Part shown: one piece after another, positions 11,561 to 21,024 of the stretch
How positions within the stretch are numbered: position 1 is the stretch's first letter
Layout: each line of letters opens with the position of its first letter
Source: Sympetrum striolatum
Taxonomy: Eukaryota > Arthropoda > Insecta > Odonata > Libellulidae
Reading direction: 5' to 3'
NCBI GenBank assembly: GCA_947579665.1
Contig: OX388345.1
Span: 60,565,454 to 60,629,453 of the forward strand
DNA length: 64,000 nucleotides
Made by a program: the position numbers and the translations under genes
The notes under the pieces: generated by a model
Seen by the model: only the letters and a program-made list of their open reading frames with translations
What the model was told of the DNA's origin: nothing
Database searches by the model: none

Positions 11561-12419
11561 CGATTCCTCGAATTTCAACTCTCTAATTTGCCGGAAAGTG
11601 CCTAGAACAAAATTCCAAAACTTCTATGAAGCCATTCTGTCACAGCAACGTAGTGCAGCAATCGGCCCATGTTTAAAGGCCGTATGCCCCTCTTTCCCCT
11701 CACCGCTCTTCACCTATAACGCGACGTCTGAAGGGGTCACTTTGGGGAGTGAACCTCGCGCAAAGACAAGCTAGTTGGAACCAAAAGCGGCAGGAATCGC
11801 GACTCAACGAAGGAAAAGTTAGGTCCAGTAATTGGTGTTATGGTTATTTGGGTTATGGTAAGAACATTGGTATAAATGAAAATAGTACAGTAGTTTTCTT
11901 AGGGTCTTCAGTGAACCAGTGAACCCCTTCAGTCGGTTCCAATCCAATGGACCCGCCGCCACTGATTGAAATATTATTTTCCCGCATCCATCGTTCAGAT
12001 TTTTGGCCAATCGAGGAAGAAAGACCATGTATTAGGAATTGCAACAAAAATTTTCTTTGAGAGCTTGGCATGAACTTTTTTTAAGGCTGTCGTAGCACTT
12101 GCTCAAAACGGACGATTTTTTAAACATATTTGGGGCTGTTTAAATACATTGTATCCTATTGGAGAGCTTTCACATGGGTGCGCGTACGAGCCCTGTTTGT
12201 CCATCTCAGTTTACTGGCATATTTCACCCAGTTTGTACCGTCTCTAGGAGTTCAGTACGTTTTTTTTCAAAATCTTTAGCGGTTTTCTTTGGATAAACTT
12301 TCGTTATGTATTCATTTTAATAGTGTGAACTGAGTCTACATTTCCCATTTTGCTCGTTTTCCCGCATTCATCGTCTTTTTCTCTCGGTCCCTTCAAAAAC
12401 GATAGATCGAGGTTCTACT

Positions 12420-12436
12420 GTATTCTAAAATTCATA
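12420..12436 (+). repeat. 17-bp direct repeat, right copy
   Basis: Second copy of GTATTCTAAAATTCATA (first at 8378-8394). Its first base is the last base of the pogo-like element. Confidence 0.7.
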
Positions 12437-12964
12437 CCAATAAGTCCGCGTACTTTTGTGAAAAAGCAAAATATATTTTAAACAGAGTAGATAAATTGAC
12501 AATTTTTTGTGAATCTGAAAGTGGTGAGTTGGAGAATGCAAAAACTAGTATTGAAAATATTTTCAACTAAATAAAAAGTGTCCGTTAAAACCTATGTAAG
12601 CATTACTTGCCCTAGTAAATAATATTATCAAGCTGATAGGAATAAATTTATGGAAAACTTTTGATGAAATTTTATAAGAAGGAAAATTAAAGATTACGAC
12701 AAGGAAATAAAAAAGAATATTTTGGAAACATGCAATTCTAGCATTTAAGTTAATCAATTGATAATTAATTTTTAAAGAAGTGTGAACATTTCTATAATTC
12801 TCTCTAAAAATGCGGCGGGGAAAGTACTAGCGGGTGGGGGTAAGCGGCGGGGCAAGCGGTGACGCACGAGGGAGTGCGTGAATTGCTTTTAAACATTGTT
12901 TTTAGTAGAATAACCTTGAAACGCGCTAGGATAGACTTTTCGTATCTACTCATAGGGATCTAAA
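12437..12964. other. Stretch without a recognisable gene
   Basis: AT-rich, with one GC-rich island near 12810-12880 (repeated GCGGGG/GCGGTG motifs) just upstream of the piggyBac relic. Function unknown. Confidence 0.4.
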
Positions 12965-14200
12965 ATGTTCTCCAGCACTAAGAATAAGGATCAATTCGTA
13001 AGCATAATGAAACATTTACGGTTTGATCACAGAGAAACTCGGAGTCAAGCTCTGAGAGAAGAAAAATTTGCTTTGGGTTCTGAGCCTTGGAATACATTTA
13101 TAACTAACTCCCGAGCCTGCTACAACCATGACGAGAGTGTTACGGCCAATGAACAATTATATCCTACGAAGTGCCGATGCCCATTCATCCAATACATGCC
13201 GAATAAGCCAGATAAGTTTGGGATCAAGTACTGTGTATTAGCAGACGGGAAGTCTAAATATTGCCTAAATGCATTTCCTTTTTGTGGAAAAGATGATGCT
13301 AGGGGATCAAGGCAGTCTCTTGGAGAATATGTTGTGCTATGGTTGGCAGAGCCGTTCAAAAACTCCAGTATCAACATAACTTGCAACAATTACTTCTCTT
13401 CAATCAGCCTCACTGAAAAACTAAAAAAAAAAAAATCTCACTGGTTGGAAGGATAAGAAAAAATAGAAGAGAATTACCTCCTTTGGTTCATCACAGCGAT
13501 GAAATATACTCAACTAGAGTTTATAAAAATAGACTAGGCCATAGCTTGACAAATTACCAAGCAAAATATATAAAAATTTGCTTTTAATCTGTACAATGCA
13601 TCAGGACGTGATGATTTCTGACTCAGAAAAATAAACCGGATACAGTTTTGTTTTAAACTACAACAAATTAGGAGTAGATATAATGGATAGCATGTGCCGG
13701 AAATATTCAACTCATTCGGCTGCAAGGAGATGGCCAGTGCATGTATTTTTTAACATATCGGACCTGGCCTCAATAAATAGCTGGGTTCTATTCAAATAAA
13801 CCACTGGGCGTAAACTCAGCCAGAAGGAGTAAATTCAAAGACTTTTATTAGAAATTATTGGAACCTTATTATAGATAGAGCTTTACTTTACAGGTTAGAT
13901 TGAAGAGGAGACTTTTTAGTCTCAATCCTCAATCTCGCCTAATAAAGACCCCTAATAATAATAATAATTATAGAGCCACCTCCCTCATGTTTCTTTGCAA
14001 TGTCGGGAATTTCATCAGGGGAAGCAAGTGTGCCAATAAGACCACAGAAAAGAAGAAAGTGTCAGATCTCACCTGGATGTTATAACAAATCCAGTAATTT
14101 GTGCCTAAAATGTAGGAAAATATACAGTGGAATATGCTCTGTAAAAGTGGCAATGTGCAGAATCTGCGGTAAAAAATTATGTACTCTTATGGATACATAG
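12965..14200 (+). pseudogene. piggyBac transposase relic
   Basis: The first open part (12965-13456) contains the NEQLYPTKCRCPFIQYMPNK block of DDE_Tnp_1_7 transposases, the KFGIK and GKDD motifs and a CNNYFSS site, where the usual third catalytic D of the DNYF motif is replaced. After several stops and frameshifts, a KLGVDIMDSM...RRWPVHVFF block lies near 13660-13790, and a cysteine-rich C-terminal zinc-binding part (KRRKCQ...CLKC...CRICGKKLC) lies at 14000-14200. Order and spacing match the family. The N-terminus is missing or unrecognised and no TTAA-flanked ends were found. Confidence 0.8.
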
Positions 14201-15343
14201 AGTGATATTCTCTCTTATCATATATCTTAAAAATGTTGATCCATTACTTAATAAGGAATAAATATTAATTTGTAAGAACAATAGCGAAGCTTTATTACGA
14301 TTTCAAACCTTACATTGTGAAGGTGATGAAGTGTTACTATAAAGACTTGGATTTATTGTAAACTAGCGAATGATGGAAGGAAATAACATTTTAAGAATTA
14401 TGTAAGTATTAAGGTAAGTCTAAAATAAAAATCAACGTAATAAAACTAGCACCAGAGTGAATAAGCACAGAATGAGATATGAGTAAGAAAAGGCCATTCT
14501 CGATAAATGCATGATTAATTGCTAGGTTTTCCATGAAGGTCTGATCGCTGCCTTCACTTTACAGCCGAAAATTTTTCTAACCCTGCTTCTTTATAGTTTA
14601 TGAACTTATTCGGGATCCCCAAGAGTTTCGACAAATCACATGAAACAAATCTGTGCTCAAAATATCCCTATAGTTATTTATTCTACGAACGCATAACTCT
14701 CTGTTTTGAGATCCATTCTTACGATTGGTAGCCCTGATTTATAAAGTTAGTATCCTTGACATTAATTCTAATTGTTTAAGAAAGGTGATTGAATGTAAAC
14801 TTGAGATATAAGTTTGACATTTACCTGAGAAAAACCTTCGGAAGAACATTTTATAATGATTAAACTAATATGTTGGCAATCCTGCTAAAAAATTTTTTTA
14901 TGAATTTTTAAATGTTATAGAACGATTTGGCATTGACGAAAACCACAGATTGGAAATTTTCACGATGAAATTCGAAAAATTCTTCCCCCATAGTATTTGA
15001 TGGAGGTTTTTTCCGAGGCACAAACAAGTGGTTTTATATGGTTTCCGTCAGATGGCATAACAATCTTGGCGTGACGTGGCTGACTTTAATCAAGAATTCG
15101 GACTTTATTCCACTTATTCCGAAAATATGAGTTTCATTGGTCCAGTATGAATAGATAAAATATTCTAGAATAAGAAATTCTGCAGATTTAGGACATCGGT
15201 CAACATTTTGTTTAATTAATTACAATGTAAACAAAATGAGGTAAAACACCTTATCAGCATTTGTGTAATGGTCAAACTTAGAAGTTATGCAAAATTCAGG
15301 TCCTTAAAAATCATAAAACTATTTAATTAAGAATTTTAAAAGT
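14201..15343. other. AT-rich stretch without a recognisable gene
   Basis: No coding similarity, clear inverted termini or RNA-gene folds were recognised. Confidence 0.45.
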
Positions 15344-15542
15344 AGGTGGTCAAATGACCACCTCCCGTCCTTCTAGGTATATTTTGATGTAAAATTTAAC
15401 CTAAAAGTGAAGAAAAATATTTTAATACTTAAAACAAATTTTGGGATGGTAATAAACAAAGTCAAAAAGTTTCAAAAAAATCTGAGGTATTTTAAGAAAA
15501 AAAAATTTGATGTTAAACTCTGAAAAGTGGTCAAATGACCAC
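15344..15542. repeat. Pair of GTGGTCA-AA-TGACCAC hairpins
   Basis: A 9-bp-stem hairpin (AGGTGGTCA, loop AA, TGACCACCT) lies at 15344-15363. A 7-bp version of the same hairpin lies at 15527-15542, 181 bp later. Both are followed by a C-rich GTCCTTC stretch and an AT-rich TATAT run. They resemble subterminal parts of piggyBac-type elements, but no TTAA ends were established. Confidence 0.6.
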
Positions 15543-15599
15543 ATCTGTCCTTCCTATATATATTAAGACAGAATCGTGTCTGTCCGTCTGTCCTCAAAA

Positions 15600-16369
15600 A
15601 AGGGATGTAACACTTTTAGCAAAATCTGAGTTTAAATTCAATCTCCCACAACGATTTTTAGTGCGCTGGAGGCGGACGGCCTGCACCCACAGGTAAAATC
15701 GGGAAAATGAGGGCAGTGGGAGACGTTTTCTTTTGGGATGACGAACGCTACTTACCTATCGCTTGCGCGTCATTTAACATAGTTAAGTCTTTATCAGTTG
15801 ATCACACTGCTGAGGGTGAGGTCCCGACTTTGCAGTCTCTGACATTATCTACCTTTTCGGAATCTTTGACGAAGGCCTCAAATACCTTTGGATGCTGCCC
15901 CATCAAACGTAAGGGAACTAACCTGCCTGCGGAGCAGGCAATAGGCAACTGCTAGTTTAGTGGTAAATGCAATAATTGGCCCAGAAAAAAAAAGAGATTA
16001 AGTCATTGGCATTCCTCCGTAATTGGCGTCTCTACCAAAGTCCCGCTGTGTGCAAGCCTGATAATGGGTAAGCACGATTTCTCCACCCAAGGAATTGGTG
16101 ATTTTAGACTTGGTCCACGGAATCCTACGAGCAAAACAAATGGATTCATTCTGTTTTTCTTTTCGGTTCATTTTATAACCAGTTATCCTTTTCCACGCTT
16201 GTATAAAATCGAAGAGGGACAAATCTATTCTCCACAGAATCTTATTGGGAGAGGGATTTTCCATGTACACGATTCCAGGCATGTGAGCTAGCCGGTGAAG
16301 TCTGGGCTGTCGTCGGAAACATTACATTTGGCACCCAACGTGGGGCCGGAATCATTTTAATATATATAC
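15600..16369 (+). mobile_element. Older LTR-retroelement remnant (LTR end, PBS, leader)
   Basis: The sequence ends ...GGAAACATTACA at 16326 and is followed at once by a primer-binding-like TGGCACCCAACGTGGGG (16329-16345). A TATAAAATCGAAG lies at about 16201-16213. This looks like the 3' end of a plus-strand LTR plus PBS. The left limit is unknown. The young Gypsy element at 16370-24181 landed about 25 bp after the PBS, and the sequence after 24182 may be the continuation of this older element's leader. No coding part survives. Confidence 0.4.
16329..16345 (+). promoter_or_regulatory. Primer-binding-site-like sequence of the older element
   Basis: TGGCACCCAACGTGGGG closely resembles the PBS of the intact Gypsy element (22959-22975), but on the opposite strand. 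It directly follows a CA-ending LTR-like sequence. Confidence 0.45.
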
Positions 16370-17569
16370 ATGTGACGAACTCGTCGCACACAATGCGGCG
16401 GGGCAAGAGAATCCCAGATCGAGGGCGACGTGGGAACGATTGGGTTGGAGGCGAAGCGACGCAAGGAAAGGGAGTTGAATTTCGTAAAAAAACCGCAACA
16501 TCGAAAATTTGATAAGTTGGAGTAAACACGTTTATTACATTAAAACAAAAACAAAATATCGCACGTGAATTGATGCAATTACGGGAGCAGCACTCGGGAA
16601 AGGGAGTTAGTGGGACGGGATTGGGGCAACTTACATCTAATTAACCTAAGATATGACAAAAAACGAATCATGCGAATCAATTGAAATACAACAATTAGCA
16701 CAAAAACACTTGATTTGAAAATAGACAATTGCAAAAATAATAACCTGATCAAGAGAATAAATTAAATTACAATAAAGAACACGAGAACAACTCGATTTGA
16801 GAACAATTTAAGTCACAAAAATAAGACTTGGTTGCGAAAATTAATTGGAGTGCAGACAACAGCTTGATTACGCAGAGTTTCTGCCAGACTGTCTGTCGGA
16901 TACTAACTGTTCCCACGTAACTTGGGGGGGGGGCTACGGACGAAGGCACTGGCACAGGGAATCTGTCCAGCTTCGGACGGGACACAACCAACACGTGCGA
17001 TTGGCGGCGTTTTTTCCAGAACCAACCTCTCGGCGACAAGGGCCGACTGCTACTCGAGGTGGGTGAGTCCCTCGTCGGACCAGGGTCTTCAATGTCCGTC
17101 ACGAGGCGGAGACGTGAGGATGAGTCCAGTCAGAGTGCCCGTTGCAGGTGAAGTGCCCTCCGAATTCAAGTCGCTACGCCCAGGCGAAGTCTATTAGTGG
17201 TCTCGTTGTTACCCCCAGGTGAAGTGACCTGAAGTCCCCATCAGTTCCTCACAGGAAATTTCGCCGGGAAGGGGGAAGGGAGGGGAAGGCGGTAGCTTCC
17301 AGAGGCGCCACGAACATGTGACACTCGTAAAACACAGCGCACTCACTAATTTCGCCGCGCGATATTCGAAGTGCAGTCCGCACAACACACACACATACAA
17401 TCAAATACATTACATCGAAATAACCATATTACACTTAAGGAACAGAAAGAGAAAACACAAAAACAATATATACAACTTCATAGTATTAAAACAAAGGAAG
17501 GGGAAAAAAAGGGGGGATGAGTGCTCCTCACGAGTCTAAATATGAGTGGGGGCAGGCGCTGCCGTTACA
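16370..17569 (-). repeat. 3' LTR of the Gypsy element
   Basis: 1200 bp. On the minus strand it begins TGTAACGGCAGC and ends GTTCGTCACAT. It matches the copy at 22982-24181, including all short chance frames. It contains a CA-rich tract near 17388-17400 and a GC-rich middle. Confidence 0.92.
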
Positions 17570-17579
17570 TGGCCCCCAC
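17570..17579 (-). promoter_or_regulatory. Polypurine tract
   Basis: GTGGGGGCCA on the minus strand, directly against the start of the 3' LTR. This is where plus-strand DNA synthesis is primed in LTR elements. Confidence 0.65.
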
Positions 17580-17818
17580 GACGAAATTTCAAATTTTCCT
17601 CCACTCGAGGAAAACAAAATCGAAAAACGTACTTGTTCGATAAACGATAAATGGAACGAAGAGGGAGGTAAATTTAGAAATTTTGTCCGTTGAACGGCAA
17701 GCGGACAAAACAAAAAAGACAATAGGGAAAATAAACTACGAAATTCAAGACCGTAGGTTTAGGAGGTCAGGGCGGGATCACAGGTAATGCAGCCGCCGCT
17801 CTGAGATTCGTCTTGCTT

Positions 17819-20800
17819 TTATGGCTCAAAATAAGGCCTCAGGTTAAAAAAATTATAAATTCCAATATTCCTTCCTTCGGAATTCGTTAATTGACACGCA
17901 TTTGGGCCAGACATTCTTGAAATCTGGAACGGGCCTGTAAACAAGTGAAAAAATTTCCGGAATAGTTTTAGCTCTGTGCTTGATTCACGCGGCGTTCGCA
18001 AAAGTACCTTCTGCCCTACTGAAAATTCGTGGGTTTTCCCTTTCTGATTACGAGCACGTGCCCTAGCGGCACGTTTCAAACGGCGGGAAGCGAATCCTAG
18101 TAATACATCCGGGGTGGGTGAGCCTTCCGCATTCTGGAGGTTTACGCCATCGGGGAACTCTATTGGAGTTTTACGACCAAAGTGGAGTTCTTGAGGGGTA
18201 AGATGCGTGGACTCATGGGTGATCAGGTTGATCCATTTATTGATCCAGGGAATTAATTCGGGCCAGGCATTATGTTGCCTGTTACAATAAACTCGGAAGA
18301 GTCGGGATAATTCGCGCATTACGCGCTCGCTGGGGTTGGATTGCGGGTGACGGATGGAAGAATATACCACTCGGACATTTAATCTTTCCAACTCCTCACG
18401 CCAGAGCCTACTGGTAAATTGCGTCCCATGATCCGACAGCACCCTTTTTGGTATACCACACAAATTAAAATAGTGCTTTACAAGGTGATGGAGGCAATTC
18501 CGTGCCGTTGGTTTGTTCAGGGGGTAAGTTTGGGTGAATTTGGAAAATACATCTATCACAACCAAAATATACTTGTTACCTCTTTTTCCTTTCGGGAGGG
18601 GGCCGTAAACGTCTACGGCATACAAATCTTTCGGTCCTTCGGGTAATATGGGGGTGAAAGGGCCGCAAAATTGCCTATTAGGAAACTTAGTACGTTGGCA
18701 AATATCACAGCTGTTTAAAGCCTTTCTCACGTTTTGGCGTAGGCAGCGCCAAAAGTATCTGGTTAAAAGTATCGCGGTGGTTTTGAGAGCACCGAAATGG
18801 CCGTTTTCGGTATGAACAGAGATAATGAGCTGGCGTCGTAACGCACCCGGAACCCATATTTTTTGTTCCCATATTGAAGGGTTAACTTCGCTACGCACAC
18901 GACGCAACAAGATGCCATCAGAGATTTCGCAGAACAACGCGAGTCTACGCACGCGTTCAAATTCAGGATACGCGGGATCCAGCGTGCCCTCTAAATAGTT
19001 AATAACCATGGTCAGTTCAGGGTCAGTACGTTGGAGTTCGCGAATATTGCGGAATCTTTCCGCGGGAAACGGGGTAACCATCAAGTCGATTCCTAAAACT
19101 TGAAACTCATCTGCGGGAGAGGGCTCAATTTTTGACTCATCGGACGGGTTCCGACTTAACCAGTCAGGTATTTTATTCAGAGACCCCGGGATGTGCTTAA
19201 TTTCAAAATTGAATTCTTGCAAATATAACGCCCACCGTGATAGGCGACTGTTACTCAAATGACACGTCATCAGAAACGTGAGCGCGTGGTGGTCGGTAAT
19301 AATTATCAATCTTTGGCCGAGAACTAAAGTCCTAAACTTGCGCAACGCCCAAATTATGGCTAGGGCTTCCTTCTCTGAAGTGGTGTAAGATATCTCGGGT
19401 CCCTTTAAAACGCGACTAATAAAGGCAAGGGGGGCTTCCTCATCTGCGGTTGTTTTCTGATAAAGCACGGCACCTATGCCGCGATTGCTTGCGTCTGTCT
19501 GCAAATAAATTGGTAAAGAAAAATCGGGATATTGTAACACTGTGGCATTAACGAAGGCTTCCTTTATCTTCGCGAAGGCTTCATCATGTGAATCGGTCCA
19601 TTTCCACTTGGTGTGCTTGCGCAGCAATTCCAAAAGGGGTTCAAGTAATCGCCCGTAATTCTTGGCAAACTTAGCATAGTAATTACAAACGCCCATAAAT
19701 CCTTTTAGTTGTTTCGGATTTCGAGGAGGGGGGAAGGATTGGATCGCGTCTAATTTCATTGGATCGGCGCGAATACCTTGACGGGTCAATAGATATCCTA
19801 AAAAGGGGACTTCCAACCGACAAAATTGGGATTTTCCAAAGCTAAGGGAAAAATTCGCTTCCCGAAGCCTTTTAAATATCGTCTCTAAATGGGCTAAATG
19901 TTCTTCAAACGTTTTAGAAGTGATGAGCAGGTCATCAACATAAGCGGTGACATAATTTCGCGTGTCCGGTCCTAAGACATCGTCCAGACATCTAATAAGG
20001 GCCGCACCACTGTTTCTTAGGCCAAAAGGTACGCGACAAAATACGTATGTGCACGACCGGTAAATGAAGGCCGTGTACTTCTGGTCTTGGGGATGAATGG
20101 GAATCTGCCAATAAGCAGACACGAAATCCGTGGTCGAAAACCACTGCGTGCCGTGTAATTTATACATGATGTCGGGGATTCTGGGTGGTTCGTCATGTTC
20201 GGGGATGGTTACGCTATTTAGCTTTCGTGCGTCGATACACAAGCGCAAACGGCCGTCCTTCTTTTTGACGATTAATAAGGGATTCACGTAGGGACTAGGG
20301 GATTTTCGTATGATGCCTTCTTTTAACATATTATTAATTTGGCGATCGACTTCGTCTTGGTGGGCGATGGGAATGGGATATGACCTCTGAAAGAAAGGTC
20401 TTTCATCACTCAAGCGTATCCTATGGACAAAATTGTGAGCGACTGTAGGGGAGGGGCTGAATACACGCTCGTATTCCGTAAACAATACGTTGAGTTGACG
20501 ACGTTGTGCGTCGCTCAACACTTGGGAAGGGGGGCATTGGGACTCGCCTTGGAGTTCATTTGGGCAACAATATGCGACTGTCATCGCTTCATTTTCCGGG
20601 GAGGGGGAGGGGTCTTCATGACACACAAAATTGAATATTCCTTCAGAGAAATCAAGAATTACACGGTATCTAGATATCACATCCATGCCAAAGATTATTG
20701 GTACTATGAGGTCTGGGACGACCAGGCAAGTGACGGACAACTTCATCCCATTAACATGGCAGACTAACAAAATTTGTCTGGTAATGGATTTAGATTTCCT

Positions 20801-20992
20801 GTTATTTGCGCAAAGAATGTGGGAGCTTCTAATAGGAAATACCGGGAGAATGGGGTCTTGGGATAACAAGGCCGCGTACATTTCATGCGATACGACTGAA
20901 ACTGCGCTCCCAGTATCGATCAGCACGTCAAGAATTGTGCTTTGGTATTTTACTTTTATTATCGGTTTTATTGGTTGGGGTTGTGCGATCAC
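17819..20992 (-). CDS. pol: Gypsy Pol polyprotein (protease-RT-RNase H-integrase)
   Basis: 1057 residues are counted from a GTG codon at 20992, but the frame stays open upstream to 21121. The real product is probably a Gag-Pol fusion made by -1 frameshifting at the heptamer at 21115-21121. Domains in order: aspartic protease LIDTGSAVSVV (about residue 24); reverse transcriptase with STTDFVSAYWQIP and the catalytic YVDD (about 351); RNase H with QTDAS and TDHHAL (about 495 onward); integrase with an H2C2 zinc finger (HTENGH...CDICQRTK, about 725) and the DDE residues in AVDVYGPL, LSDHGTQF and SNPSERVMREL (about 788-890); and a C-terminal GPF/Y-like module. All catalytic residues are present and there are no stops. 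Length is typical for the family. Confidence 0.95.
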   Translation of the reverse strand: MIAQPQPIKPIIKVKYQSTILDVLIDTGSAVSVVSHEMYAALLSQDPILPVFPIRSSHILCANNRKSKSITRQILLVCHVNGMKLSVTCLVVPDLIVPIIFGMDVISRYRVILDFSEGIFNFVCHEDPSPSPENEAMTVAYCCPNELQGESQCPPSQVLSDAQRRQLNVLFTEYERVFSPSPTVAHNFVHRIRLSDERPFFQRSYPIPIAHQDEVDRQINNMLKEGIIRKSPSPYVNPLLIVKKKDGRLRLCIDARKLNSVTIPEHDEPPRIPDIMYKLHGTQWFSTTDFVSAYWQIPIHPQDQKYTAFIYRSCTYVFCRVPFGLRNSGAALIRCLDDVLGPDTRNYVTAYVDDLLITSKTFEEHLAHLETIFKRLREANFSLSFGKSQFCRLEVPFLGYLLTRQGIRADPMKLDAIQSFPPPRNPKQLKGFMGVCNYYAKFAKNYGRLLEPLLELLRKHTKWKWTDSHDEAFAKIKEAFVNATVLQYPDFSLPIYLQTDASNRGIGAVLYQKTTADEEAPLAFISRVLKGPEISYTTSEKEALAIIWALRKFRTLVLGQRLIIITDHHALTFLMTCHLSNSRLSRWALYLQEFNFEIKHIPGSLNKIPDWLSRNPSDESKIEPSPADEFQVLGIDLMVTPFPAERFRNIRELQRTDPELTMVINYLEGTLDPAYPEFERVRRLALFCEISDGILLRRVRSEVNPSIWEQKIWVPGALRRQLIISVHTENGHFGALKTTAILLTRYFWRCLRQNVRKALNSCDICQRTKFPNRQFCGPFTPILPEGPKDLYAVDVYGPLPKGKRGNKYILVVIDVFSKFTQTYPLNKPTARNCLHHLVKHYFNLCGIPKRVLSDHGTQFTSRLWREELERLNVRVVYSSIRHPQSNPSERVMRELSRLFRVYCNRQHNAWPELIPWINKWINLITHESTHLTPQELHFGRKTPIEFPDGVNLQNAEGSPTPDVLLGFASRRLKRAARARARNQKGKTHEFSVGQKVLLRTPRESSTELKLFRKFFHLFTGPFQISRMSGPNACQLTNSEGRNIGIYNFFNLRPYFEP

Positions 20993-21024
20993 CTCTTCGT
21001 GCAGAAAATCATTCGGATCATTCC

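Larger units (their letters stand above)
8675..11964. mobile_element. hAT-like element nested in the pogo-like element
   Basis: Ends CAGTGGCGGCG and CGCCGCCACTG form terminal inverted repeats. The 8-bp flanks ATCGAAAT (8667-8674) and ATTGAAAT (11965-11972) agree at 7 of 8 positions, as expected for an aged hAT target duplication. No hAT transposase domain was recognised inside; the interior holds another pogo-like MITE, an orphan open frame and a copy of the GGTTCGA repeat family. Confidence 0.7.
8547..12420. mobile_element. Pogo/Tigger-like (Tc1-mariner superfamily) non-autonomous element
   Basis: The left end is CAGTAGAACCCCGATCCATC and the right end is the near-exact reverse complement. 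Both are flanked by TA (8545-8546 and 12421-12422), the target duplication of Tc1/mariner elements. Subterminal CGCATTCATCGT-like repeats occur at both sides. No pogo transposase is present; most of the 3.87 kb is later insertions, including the hAT-like element at 8675-11964. Confidence 0.75.

Noticed and set aside
12800..12880. CpG-island promoter
   Set aside because: A short GC-rich patch only, upstream of a dead transposase; no gene or start signals to support a promoter.
15998..16282. 94-codon minus-strand frame
   Set aside because: It lies in the LTR-like remnant, has no recognised domain and is not supported by splice or start context.
16242..17539. Several short frames in the LTR, repeated at 22941-24151
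   Set aside because: They are chance frames duplicated because the two LTRs are the same; none resembles a protein domain.
17570..17818. Possible env gene between pol and the 3' LTR
   Set aside because: Only about 250 bp separate pol from the polypurine tract and contain no long frame.
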